Source of the DNA: Proales similis
Taxonomy: Eukaryota > Rotifera > Eurotatoria > Ploima > Proalidae
NCBI GenBank assembly: GCA_019059635.1
Contig: JAGVRJ010000007.1
Coordinates: 1,674,001-1,738,000 of the forward strand
Direction of reading: 5' to 3'
Length of the DNA stretch: 64,000 nt
Part shown: in pieces, positions 1 to 10,194 of the stretch
How the letters are laid out: each line of letters begins with the position of its first letter
How positions within the stretch are numbered: position 1 is the stretch's first letter
The notes under the pieces: generated by a model
Seen by the model: the letters and a program-made list of their open reading frames with translations, nothing else
Told to the model about the DNA's origin: nothing
Database searches by the model: none
Made by a program: the position numbers and the translations under genes

Positions 1-1
1 C

Positions 2-310
2 AACAAAACGTACCGACAAATCGCGGCCAAACTCAAGCGAAGTGTGGGAGTAATTCATAATTTTTTACGTGATCCGGATATTTACAGAACTAAGAAAAGC
101 TCTGGACGACCGAAAATAATTGATGCTGAAACAAAGCGTCGAATTATTCAGGCAGCAAGCAATAAAAGCATCTCTTGCGCCAAGATCAAAGCCGATTTAG
201 ATCTCGACTGTTCGAGATGGACAATAAATAGAGTACTCCGAGAGTGCCGCAACATCAACCCTGAGAAGTTGGCGAAAGGTGTTGGAAAGAGGTCTTCTGG
301 CAGTTCGTGA
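2..310 (+). mobile_element. Tc1/mariner-like transposase, N-terminal DNA-binding fragment (truncated)
   Basis: The frame is open from the first bases of the window and stops at 308-310, giving about 102 residues. It reads as the paired helix-turn-helix region of a Tc1-like transposase: a first helix-turn-helix with the sequence YRQIAAKLKRSVG, then a basic GRPKI linker, then a second helix-turn-helix containing SRWTINRVL. These domains bind the terminal inverted repeats of the element. The catalytic DDE/DDD domain, which should follow within about 100 residues, is absent: the DNA after the stop is AT-rich with no continuing frame. The copy is therefore cut off on the right and runs off the window on the left. 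It is probably a dead remnant. The family call is by pattern only, and no terminal repeat was seen. Confidence 0.7.
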
Positions 311-711
311 AAACTAAGAAAATAAATGAAGTTAACACGACCACAAACCTCTTAATTTAATTGATAGAATTCTCTATCTGATATAAAAAATTTAAGTTGA
401 AATTAGGAATATTCTATTTTTTGTATTCTTCATTCTCACTTGAGTTGCCTGATTCTAGAATAAGGCATATTCCAACTCAAGGCATAACAAACATTTCGCT
501 TTGCAAGTTCAAGATGATAGACAAGAAATAGAGCGCTTTTAAGCTGACCTTTGACCATTTATTTATATCAATCTAAGGTAAAAAGATGCAAATTAATCAA
601 AAACAGGCTTCTGATTTTATTTATCATTTAGTCTGCCGTTCAAAATCGGCCAAAACGGTCTTTTCTACTGCTCAGCAAAAATGAAAGAAATGAAGAGGAA
701 AAAAGCGGCTT
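311..711. other. Intergenic, including the 3' untranslated region of LCLAT1
   Basis: AT-rich, no convincing open frame. A minus-strand AATAAA (TTTATT on the plus strand at 616-621) lies about 90 bp beyond the LCLAT1 stop and is a suitable poly(A) signal for that gene. Confidence 0.6.
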
Positions 712-1947
712 TCACTTGCAATTGACTTTTTGGGTTGAGTCCATTATGAAATGGTCTAAACCGCCGAAGAACATTTGAATGCTAAAAAAGAGCAAGACGG
801 CAAGTAAACAATACGCCCTCATCAACCAATAGTTGAAGGAAGCGATGAAGAATAGAATTGTGTAGAGTGTCCAGAAAACTGCGTAGAGCGGATTCGGTTC
901 GACCAAATGAGTTTTGTAGTTCGAGGGTTTTTGATTTTTCTCATAGAAACTGGATCGAATTTGATTTTTAAAAGTAGAAGTCGCAATTCGTTAGAGCGCT
1001 TACTTTTGAAGAAATTCTTCTTTTCGGGCCCATCGTTCTTCAAGCCATTGGCAAGTTTTGCTCTCATCACCGGTGTCGGACAGTACTCGTTCGATCGGAT
1101 ATCGGTCGACATAAAAATGCACTTGCTGCGGAAGCTCGCCCGAAAGAAACTTCAACTCACTCTCAGGTATCCAGCCGCCCTCATAGGCTACAGTGACATC
1201 ATAGACCGACTCGATTTGATCGTTGCGCTTCATCTCTCTGCACATGTGAACAAAGCCCGTGGTTCGAGGATGAAGCACAAACGAGTAGCGTGCGAGGCCG
1301 TTCTTTTCGGCGAAGTTGTGCGACTTTTGCTGGGTGTTTAAGGTAAAGTCGGTGCCTTCGGGAAAAATGAGCACCACGACCTTTTTGCCGACTTGTTTGA
1401 AGTAGTCAAAGTGCTTTGTGATTAGCGTCCTGTCCTTTTCCCATCTGCGACGCACGAACAAGAACAGCGCGGCCTGCATTGCCCAGCTCAGGCCCGGAAT
1501 CTTCTTAAGACTGTGCTTGAGTACGATTTTGATGTTGGAGAGGGCGTCCATGTACTGAAGTGAGCAAAAAAAAAACAGCCAGTCGAAGCGGGTTCGATGG
1601 TTCATGATGAATATAGAGCCGCGCTTGCTATTGCGCTCAAACTCGATACTCTGCTTTGAATCGGTGTGAACCAGCACATTGACTGCCAGAGCTCGTTCCA
1701 AAAGAAACTAAAAGGCAATCTTTTCGGTTAGTCCGCTTGATACGTTTCAGTTTAAATGAAATTCGGTCTGCATTACCACACAAAATCCGAGCCAGAGTTT
1801 GACGGAAAAATCACAAAGCCGATGAAATAGGCTGCGGTTGAAGTAGAGCAGTGGAAAATAGGGCAGAATCAAGCCGATTGAGCCGATGGTGCTTGTTAAA
1901 AAGAGGATTGCAACCACTGATAGGCATCTGGGGCTGAGCTTGGACAT
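712..1947 (-). CDS. LCLAT1: Lysocardiolipin acyltransferase 1-like (AGPAT family)
   Basis: Three exons: 1947-1777, 1707-1004, 949-712 (370 residues), with GT-AG introns of 69 and 54 bp. The product is an endoplasmic-reticulum-type glycerolipid acyltransferase that uses acyl-CoA to re-acylate lysophospholipids; in vertebrates the orthologue remodels cardiolipin and phosphatidylinositol. The catalytic H-x4-D motif is seen as NHRTRFD at residues 93-99, and the substrate-binding FPEGTD at 172-177 is followed by the family-typical AEKNGL and VLHPRTTGF blocks. An N-terminal hydrophobic segment (about residues 9-35) and a C-terminal hydrophobic region (last exon) fit the usual membrane topology. Length matches the family (about 370-410). 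The start was chosen because it precedes the first membrane segment and gives the family N-terminus. Divergent from CARNMT1, so the 1948-2366 gap may be a shared promoter. Confidence 0.9.
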
Positions 1948-2366
1948 GTTTGTCTCTACGCTGGCAGTGAATATGGCTCCCGATGAATTTGAGTTGAACG
2001 CCTCACTGACGATTCTCACTTTTCTAATGTTGATTATGCTGCAAGAAATGCATCGGCAGCTGGCAGCCACGCAGAACCCTATTCGCCAAGAAGTGTCATG
2101 AAACGGGCCGAAATTTATTTGTGCTTAAAGAGCGCCGCTTTTTGTCCTATGACCGAAAATCGATAAGCACAGCCGTTATCAGTTGATGCTGCTGCTGCTG
2201 CTCAAATAGCTGACGAGATGAGTCGCTTTTTACTTTACATTTTTTCGCGCTTTTTTCCATGCATTCAAGTGTCCTATTCTCTCATTCAGTGTGAATTCAT
2301 TGATTAGCCAGTCCCGACCCGCTGCTTATCAGAATATGTTAAGTAATAAAAGAAAGAGAAAGGCCA
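1948..2366. promoter_or_regulatory. Divergent intergenic region between LCLAT1 and CARNMT1
   Basis: 419 bp separating two start codons that point away from each other. It must hold both 5' ends. It contains a (GCT)5 run at 2188-2202 but no motif I can name. Confidence 0.4.
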
Positions 2367-3864
2367 ATGATGAAACAGTTTACAAAAAAATTTGAACAAA
2401 TCGAGGCCGAGCAGACGATGAGCGAGGAAACGGATTTTTACGACGAAGCCGAAAAAGAACACTTTGAGCGGATTGTCGAGTCTTTTCGACTCTACCAGTA
2501 AGAAGTCTCTTTAAATCTTGTTTCTTCTGCTGCTTGTTCAGGATCCATAAAAGCTTTTACGCCATAAAACGAGTTGCCAAATCGCTTGACCAGTTCCAAA
2601 AATTAGACGCCTCTCAAAAAAGTCTGGTGCCTGACTTTGAGTCGCATTGTGACCGGCTTCTTGAATGTGTGAGTGCCAATCAGAAGCTGCTCGATCTGAT
2701 TGTGAAGGACTGCGCGTCCATGTTCGACAATGTTCAAAACCAAGATCAAGTAGGTGAGGTAGGTGTATGAGACAACTTTACGTGGATATAAGTCAAGAAG
2801 CTGATTGATGTTGAACGATAAGCCGCAAGCCCGTCGCGTTTTCCCAGAGCATCAAATCGTTGCCGATGTGCAACGAGTCGGCACCACTCTCAAGCAAATC
2901 GAACGCGAATGGAGCTCAACTGGTTCGCTTGAGCGTAAATTGTCTTTCGGACCGATCATCGACGAATTGAAATCCGCATTTCCGAACCCTGAACCGTAAA
3001 AACAAGCGGCTGGAACTTTTTTGCCAAAGATTGAATTGCTCGAAAGAAACGTTAAAGTATTGGTGCCGGGCGCCGGATTGGGAAGACTCGCATTTGAAAT
3101 TGCGTCGATGGGATTTGAATGTCAAGGCAATGAGTTGAGCATGCACATGCTGATCGCGTCCAACTTCATTATCAACGGGTTAGAGAAGCGAATCTGACTG
3201 GGCCGAGACCGCTTAAGCCAAATGTTGAAAGGAGTGTGAAAGAGAACGAATTCAACATTTATCCGGATGTGAACAAATGGTGCAACAACTATCGGACCGA
3301 CGATCAACTGGCCCGTGTTCAGTTCCCGGACGTGTGTCCCATAAGCAAGTCGGCGAGTTTGAGCAATTTCTCGATGACAGCCGGTGACTTTCTTGACATT
3401 TATCGCGAACACGGTTCGTATGATCCTTGAGAATCTCTTGTTCAGCCTGGTTGCCAGTGGTTTCAATCGACCTTTTGTAGACAACTGGAACTGCGTAGTT
3501 ACTTGTTTCTTTATTGACACTGCCCACAACATAATCGACTACGTGAAGCGAATCTACGATTTACTGAAGCCCGGCGGCCTGTGGATCAATTTGGGCCCCC
3601 TGCTCTATCACTTCAGCGACATGAAGGACGAGCAGTCAATTGAGCTCTCTTATGAGCAGCTCAATAAAGTAATCGTTAAAGTCGGCTTTGAGTTCCAGGT
3701 AAACAATGCCCTCATGATCATCATCATTTAGATTAAACCAGCTTTCGGCCCTGAACAAAAATTAAAAGAAAGAGAGACTCAACGTGCAGGCGCCCTACTT
3801 GGATCACGAACGTTCAATGCTACGCTATTTCTATCAGTGTGCATTTTTCGTCGTGCGCAAATGA
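2367..3864 (+). CDS. CARNMT1: Carnosine/histidine N-methyltransferase (N2227 family)
   Basis: Seven exons: 2367-2497, 2542-2749, 2823-2995, 3047-3178, 3232-3413, 3481-3698, 3790-3864 (372 residues). The family transfers a methyl group from S-adenosylmethionine to the imidazole of carnosine and of protein histidines. The SAM-binding loop VPGAGLGRL lies near residues 176-184; downstream are [19 protein letters not shown] and the [16 protein letters not shown] block, all signatures of this family. The N-terminal helical region ([10 protein letters not shown] and CDRLLECV) also matches. Length is close to the human protein (409). Two adjacent in-frame ATGs (2367, 2370) are equally possible starts. 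Two donors are weak (GTTAGA at 3179, GTTCGT at 3414) but are the only ones that keep the conserved frame. AATAAA at 3888-3893. Confidence 0.9.
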
Positions 3865-4191
3865 CGACTCGGTCAGTTAAAAGAAAGAATAAAAGAAAAA
3901 CAAATCGAAATGTACTGATCTCTTGCTGTGGTCTCTGGTTTGGTTCAAACTTGTAGATTGGTAGTTAAAAGCTAAGAAGGCGAAAGCACTTGCGATGGGT
4001 CGGACAAATCGGGCGCTTTTTAAAAAAGCGAGCAGAGGCAATTTTATATGTTTCCATGGAAACGGTGGGTTTTGAGAATCATCCAAACTTGAAGCAAACG
4101 CTCGCTTTGACTTAATTTCAATTAATTGCAGACAAGCAGAGCCTAAAGAAGTTGTTTAGCTGCAGAAGGTTGGAGACCAAGCGATCTGAAG
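3865..4191. other. Spacer between CARNMT1 and TCTE1
   Basis: 327 bp holding the CARNMT1 3' end (AATAAA 3888-3893) and the 5' region of the next gene. No open frame of interest. Confidence 0.5.
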
Positions 4192-5684
4192 ATGTCTGTG
4201 GACACAGTAAAGCCGACCGCAGTGGGCAGTGAGCTGAAGAGCGGCGTGAACAAGAAATTCCACGAGAACCACGCGAGTGATGCGAGGAAGATGCGGCGAA
4301 TAATCGCCGAGGATCCGGACTGGAGTTTGATGACGGTGCCGATGCTGAGCGAATTGTGCGTGAGGACCATAATAAAACATTTTGAAACGCATCCTCGACA
4401 CGACGAGCTGCCCGACGTGGTCCGCGATCGAGTGCTGCGTCTCATACCGGTCAATCTTCCGTTGGAGACTACCTCTGTGCTTATTGACGACCAAGGCTAC
4501 TGGGAGCGATGCTGCAAGGCCAAGTTCAAAGTGAACGATGTGAGCAAGTACGGCGGCAGCTGGAAGCGAATGTACTTTGAACGCGAGCTCAAACAACTGA
4601 TTGAGCGCTTTGTGCCCAACAAGAGCGATTTGAGTCAGCTGGTTCACATTGCTCAGCTGGGAGCGCCTGTCATCCGGCAGCTTCACATAAACCAGCTCCT
4701 GCCGCCGGTCGAGTTTGAGAAGAAAGAGTTCAATCTGGACGATGAAGACGACGACGAAATGGAACAGGAAGAGATAAAAGAAAAACTCAACTCGGACCAT
4801 CTGGATCTGAACGAAATTGTTCCACATTTGCCCAATTTGGAAGAGCTCAAGGTCACTTATGCGGTTCGTGACTGCGGCATGAATTTCGAATGGCAGCTGT
4901 TCGAGTTCACCAAACGCGATTGCCAGCAACTGTCCAAGTGTGTGATGGACTGCAAAACGCTCCGCTCTCTTCATTTGAACTGGAGCAAAGTGGACGACGA
5001 CAAGATCAGACTTTTCATAAGTCAAATACTCAATCATCCCAACTTGACCGAGCTTGATCTATCGCACAACCTGATCTCGGATCGAGGATGCAGAGCCATC
5101 GGCAAACTAATCAACGGCCACTCGAACGTTCAAATTTTAAATTTGTGCAACAATCAGATCAGAGCGGCTGGAGCTCAGGCGATTGCACATGCGCTGATCA
5201 AAAGCAACACCTTGAAAGTTCTTAATCTGCGTCTTAACCGACTCGGAGACGAGGGCGGACAAGCGATGGCAAAAGCGTTGCATAAGAACCAAGGCCTGGT
5301 CGAGCTCAACTTGGCCTGTAACAACATGTCTGAGCCGACTGCTGTTCTTTTAGCTTCGGCCTTGAAGCAAAATCAAAGTCTGCTGACGTTGGATTTGTCA
5401 ACTAATCGAATCGGACCGGTAAGCTCGAGCGAGAAACCATCAAGTAAACGTCAGCTAACCCGATCAAATTTAAGGACGGCGGAAAGTTGATTCAAGAAGC
5501 GATGCAAGAGAACTACAGTCTACTTGAATTGGATCTCCGATTGACCGAGTGTGGCCAAGAGATTGAGTATGCCGTGTCACAAAAGCTTAAGAAAAATTCT
5601 GAACGCGAACGAGAGATCCGAGTCAAGCAAAAGAACGAGGCCGAGGGCGGCGGCCTGTTCCGGACTTATTCGCACATATTTTAA
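4192..5684 (+). CDS. TCTE1: Dynein regulatory complex subunit 5 (T-complex-associated testis-expressed 1)
   Basis: Two exons, 4192-5418 and 5475-5684 (478 residues), separated by a 56 bp intron. This leucine-rich-repeat protein belongs to the nexin-dynein regulatory complex that links outer doublets of the motile axoneme. The N-terminal block is strongly conserved (RRIIAEDPDWSL, then GGSWKRMYFER and KDCGMNFEW) and is diagnostic of TCTE1/DRC5 rather than of LRR proteins in general. At least five LRRs of the LxxLDLSxN type run from about residue 255 to 445. An acidic stretch (DDEDDDEMEQEE) sits near residues 183-195. Length agrees with the human protein (501). Its presence implies that the organism makes motile cilia or flagellated sperm. 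AATAAA at 5745-5750. Confidence 0.92.
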
Positions 5685-6114
5685 ATTTTTGTTTCTTTAG
5701 GATTCAATTTGTCGCATTGTGTTTTTTTTTCCAACAAACGATTCAATAAATTCATTTCGTTACTTGTTTTTAAGCAGATTTTTGCTTTTTTATTTTTTTT
5801 TTTAATTTTAACGTTTAAAACAAGAATTGAGATTGAAATTCAACACACACGTCTGATTGTTTTTTATATAAAATGAAAACAAATTGTTTAACTCAACTGA
5901 CCGCACGATCGTAAAATCTAAAGTTTGATTTCCTTCCGCCGGGCGTTGGTCTAGTCCAGTTTTCGAGTCGGAATATTGCTCTTGCTTTGTTATTTTTTTA
6001 TGGGACAGATTTGGCATATTATTTTGGTTGCATTTGATTCTTGCCCGCTCGTTTAACAATTTTACAACAATTTTGCTTGTTACTAATTGAGATCAAAACA
6101 ACGATTAATTAAAT
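5685..6114. other. Convergent 3' ends of TCTE1 and the fasciclin gene
   Basis: AT-rich with poly-T runs. Plus-strand AATAAA at 5745-5750 serves TCTE1; a minus-strand AATAAA (TTTATT at 5789-5794) is about 320 bp past the fasciclin stop. An 83-codon minus-strand frame at 5808-6059 has no recognisable content and is treated as untranslated. Confidence 0.5.
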
Positions 6115-8876
6115 TTAGAACATTGTGACCGTGACGATCAAGGAAATTAGGGCAATTGTGAATGAGCCGAAAGACGGACTGCTGACGAGAGCCGCGTTCA
6201 CATTGTTCAGGCCGTAGTTGGGCAGATTCTCATTCAAGAGCGGCTCGTCGAGCAGATATGCGCTTGAGAACACGCCCGGAAAGTCGTTTATGACTTTGGC
6301 CGAAGTCATGCCTTGCACGTCGGAAATGAGCTGATTTTGGTCCTTGCGCAACGCCAAATCTTGTCCGAGCGCGTTGCGGCAGACAAGCTGCGGCTGGCCG
6401 CCGACAGGAAACGGCTGCTGCTGGGTAGGCTGCTGTTGAAACAGCGGGTTATTTCCTTGCATGAAACCTTGACCTGTGCCCTCGAGCATTGTGCTTTGTA
6501 AGTTCTGCTCCAGACACATGTGACGATAGATGAGATTTCGCTTTTGCTCCATGTCGTTGCTGTTCAAGATGGCCGAGTAGCGGTTCAGAGCGGCGTCAGT
6601 CGGAATGAACAGCGTGTAGGGACGATTTCGCAGCTCGTTGAACACGCCGGTTGATCGAAGCGCGTCCACAAATTGGCCGAATGCCGGTGTGCTCGGATTG
6701 TTCGAGTTGGCGTACTTTTCAAGAACGGCCGCAATGTCCATGGCAGTGATTAGCGACAGCGGCTTATCAACGATGTGAATGACGCCGTTGGTGACACGAC
6801 GATCGCCGTTTATGATGGTCGTCGAGATTGCCGGGTTGTTCTGGAGACTCAGAGTCACAATTCTTTCGTTTACATCTTCCTGCACGGCTGCCACCAGCTG
6901 TGTGTTCAGAGCGGTGTAGACTCGGCTGGCCTCAAATCTGTTGTCCGAGTGAACCGTAAACAAGGGCCGGCTGTCGCTGATTATGTGCGAGCTAAGAAGT
7001 TGCTCGATGGCCGTATCGTTGCGCATTATTTCTTCTTGAATTCCGAGCAGGGCATCGTTGGTAGGCGCCAGAATTGTGTACTCGTTGCCAGTGGCGCCGA
7101 ACTGACGCTTGTCTCGGTCTGACCGATCTCTGGGCACAAAGTTCGGAACTGTGGTGAATTGAAACGGACGCGACTGTTCAAGCATTTGTCGAATTCGAGA
7201 GCTTCGATCGACCAGCGACTTGAAAGTGCTGAGCTCTCTGATCATCGACAACTCCTGGTAGGCGTTCATGGTCGGTACGCCGAGCACAGTATCAACCAGA
7301 TGGATTACTCCGCTCGCGCAGAATATGTTACGGTACTCGGGCAGTATTTTGCCTTTCACATGACCGATGCTTACTTCGACTGTTCAATTGCGGCTGTTTA
7401 GCGATAATGAAGTCAAGTGGTCGCAAGTGTTGGCACTTACTGTCTTCTCTGCCCTGCACCATTCGATGCTGAGTGTAAACGGGCATTCCAGTGTCAGTTC
7501 GAACTGTTTCTTTTATGTCGTCCAGATAGTAGTCGAATAGAATGACATTGCTCACTCGATGCGAGCGGAACAGAACGTCAAACAGGAAAGTGTCGTTGGC
7601 AAGCAGCTGGCGGTCGGAGAACTTTCCGAATGCTTCGGTTGTGGGCAGGAAATAGGTGTTGGGTCCGTAAGCGTTCAAGGCATTTCGTAGATTCTCGTCG
7701 CCCATTCTGAATGCCTGTGCAGCTCGATTGATCCAGAAGCTAAACAAAACACGCTGTTGAGCATTGAGGGTCCAAAATGGAAAGCGTTAACTCACTTGAG
7801 ATAGGCGCCGAGGTTGGAAACGTCGCCTTCGCGCAACAGAATCAACAAGCTCTTTTCGTAGTAGCGAGGGTATTCGCTGATCATGTACACAATTCCATTG
7901 TTGAGTTCGTACATGTCCTGGATGAGGGCGCTGTTGACGAGGTAAAGCTAGCGTCGAACGAATTCGATTAGATATTCAGAGCAAAAGAGAAGCAGAGAAT
8001 GAGGCGAACCTGGTCAATTGGCAACTTGCTCGAGATTCCAAGTCTCTCGTACGCGGCCTGGTTGTTCTGGTACATGTTCTGGTACATTTCGTATGCGCTG
8101 GTGTCATTTTGCGCAAACTGGTTGAACTGGTTGCCTTGGTTGAAAGCGTTCATGTTTCCTTGAGCGAACTGGCTGTTCGGCTGTCCGGGCTGATTGAACT
8201 GATTATTGGGCTGGCCCGGCTGGTTGAACTGATTGTTCATGTTTGCCTGATTGAAGTTGTTGGGCTGGTTCATGCCTCCGGGCATGTTGAACGGAGTTGT
8301 GGTGTAGTAGTTGGGGAATTGACCGCCAACTTGTCGCTTGCTCACTCCGCCTGTGCGGATAACTCCACTCGCGCCTCTTTGTTGGTGCAGATAAAAATTG
8401 CCCACTGAGCCCAGCATCAAGTGCGGCCGGTAGCCGAACGTTCTAGTCACATTCAGGCCGCTCATGTCTTTCAGTCGGTCGATGTCGAGCCTCTCTTTCA
8501 CAATCATGTTCAGAATGTCATTTTTTAGTTTGTCTCTGTCGTTGGGTTTTCCGCGCGTAAAAGCGTCATTGTTCGGCACAAATACGGTGTATTGGTTGCC
8601 TTGTCCGAAGCCAGCCTCGCCCGAAATCGATCTGATCGCAGTCATGTCGTTGGTCTCTTGCGAGATTCGGTCCAGTTCTTGAATGAACTTGAACACACAA
8701 AGCGGTTAGGAATATCGACTGAGACCAGGGGGCCTCTAAATTCAAAAAAGACCTACCTGCGCTGCGTTCTGGTGCCGCTTCAGGAATTGGTAAATATTCT
8801 CTTGGAGTTTGCCGCCCGATGGCTGCTGCTGGCCACTAGCCAGCCAGACAGAAATGAATAGTAAAAGCCACTTCAT
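6115..8876 (-). CDS. Fasciclin (FAS1)-domain cell-surface protein, probably GPI-anchored
   Basis: Five exons: 8876-8757, 8687-8010, 7947-7796, 7739-7441, 7373-6115 (835 residues). It begins with a clear signal peptide (MKWLLLFISVWLASG) and ends in a hydrophobic tail (SFTIALISLIVTVTMF) with no cytoplasmic residues, as in GPI-anchored fasciclins. Tandem FAS1 units are marked by the first motif (YTVFVPNNDAF, YTILAPTNDALL, YTLFIPTDAAL) and the closing motif (NGIVYMI, SGVIHLVD, NGVIHIVD). FAS1 proteins mediate cell adhesion. The first unit carries an Asn/Gln-rich insert (about residues 150-245) with FNQPGQPN repeats, and a second Q-rich stretch lies near residue 720. It resembles insect fasciclin I/midline fasciclin and periostin, but I cannot assign an orthologue. 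It reads away from the mesh gene upstream, on the same strand. Confidence 0.85.
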
Positions 8877-10194
8877 GCTGCTGCCGATTGCTGACCGTTG
8901 TGCTCTCACGTTTCTAAAACATTCGAAATGAAGAGTGAAGCGAATGTGGTAAGATGGCGATAGAAATGGGCACGCCCCCCTCGTCATAATCGAACACGAA
9001 TGACCAATGGTTGAGCAATCGGATTGGCCGTATGCATGTGCGCTAACGCACGCCTCGGTGAAAAAAGGGTCGAATGAGGCAAGAGTTCAAAACGGTCGTG
9101 TGTGTGTGTGTGTGTTTGTTGATTTTGTGATCAACACTGAGCCGAACTAAATCGCCGACAAAAAGACTACTTTGCATTTCAGTCGAGTATGAAATGCGCA
9201 TGCAAACCAAACCACGCGATGACAGGATAGAGTGACCGTCGATCGGAGAGGCAGCGGCTTAATTTATTCGTCGCCAGAAACCCGAGTCGAATTTTGATGA
9301 TCGAGCCAGGCGAAATTGACCAGAGCCGCATGATCCCCCATGTTGTTGAGGCTAAAAGAGCCGTCAGATTTAGATCGAAAAGAAAAATATTCTGAGCGCG
9401 TATGGAGATGAAGACGCGCGACATTGTTGACCTTTGAGAACAACCGGCCCGCTGCGTCTTATCGTTCCCTCATCTCCTCTGTCAATCTCATTCGCTGTCC
9501 TTTTATTAGTTGTATTAATTAGGCCTTTCCGATTCGATTATCTATGTGCTTCCATTAAGTTTGTCAATTTTAAATTGCGTTCCGCTCCAAATTGATTTTT
9601 ATAGTTTGACCAGCAGCCTGGGCGGCAGAGTCAACATCACTAACGATAAAAGCAGAGACCAATTATGGTCGTGGTTGACGCGCTCGCGTGTCTGTGTAGC
9701 CCAACAAACATCAATCTCTGACCGATCCGATGTTTTATTTTCCCAATCGGCGCCGACTCGATTGGCCAGCTCCAATCAGCCCTTATCTTGCCTCTTGCTC
9801 GGTCAGATCGATTGTCTAGGGCAATACAGCCGCATGAGGACACACGCTGTGTGAACCCGCCTGTTGCTTAAATCAAATCAAAACACGGTCTTTTCATCAT
9901 CTTCATCGTTTTTGTTTATTTTTCGCACCATCAAACGTGCACGTTGGGAATGAGGCTCGTCGTTATCAGCAGCGGGGCATGATTATAGGCGGCCGATCGA
10001 TGGCTATTTACATTAGAGCGGCAGGGAATGTCTGCGTAAAATACAGAGCTCATTGGTCTGCTGACGGCTAGGCATCGTACTCAAGAGGTCTATTTGGCCT
10101 CGTTCCATTCAAGAAGCGTTCGTCTTCATCTGAACCATTGAGACTGGCGCAATTGATAAGTTAACCTTTTCTCGTTGATGCATCGAATCTTAAC
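8877..10194. other. Gene-free interval upstream of the fasciclin gene
   Basis: 1.3 kb between two minus-strand genes. It includes a (GT)9 microsatellite at 9098-9115. Short open frames at 9179-9424 and 9546-9854 have no family resemblance and no splice partners. It should contain the fasciclin promoter and the mesh 3' untranslated region. Confidence 0.5.
9098..9115. repeat. (GT)9 microsatellite
   Basis: Pure GT dinucleotide run. Confidence 0.95.

Noticed and set aside
4156-5037. 293-codon minus-strand frame opposite TCTE1
   Set aside because: Shadow of a well-identified coding exon; no domain content of its own and no start context or splice partner.
9179-9854. Short frames upstream of the fasciclin gene
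   Set aside because: They overlap on both strands, lack similarity and lie in unspliced AT/GT-rich DNA.
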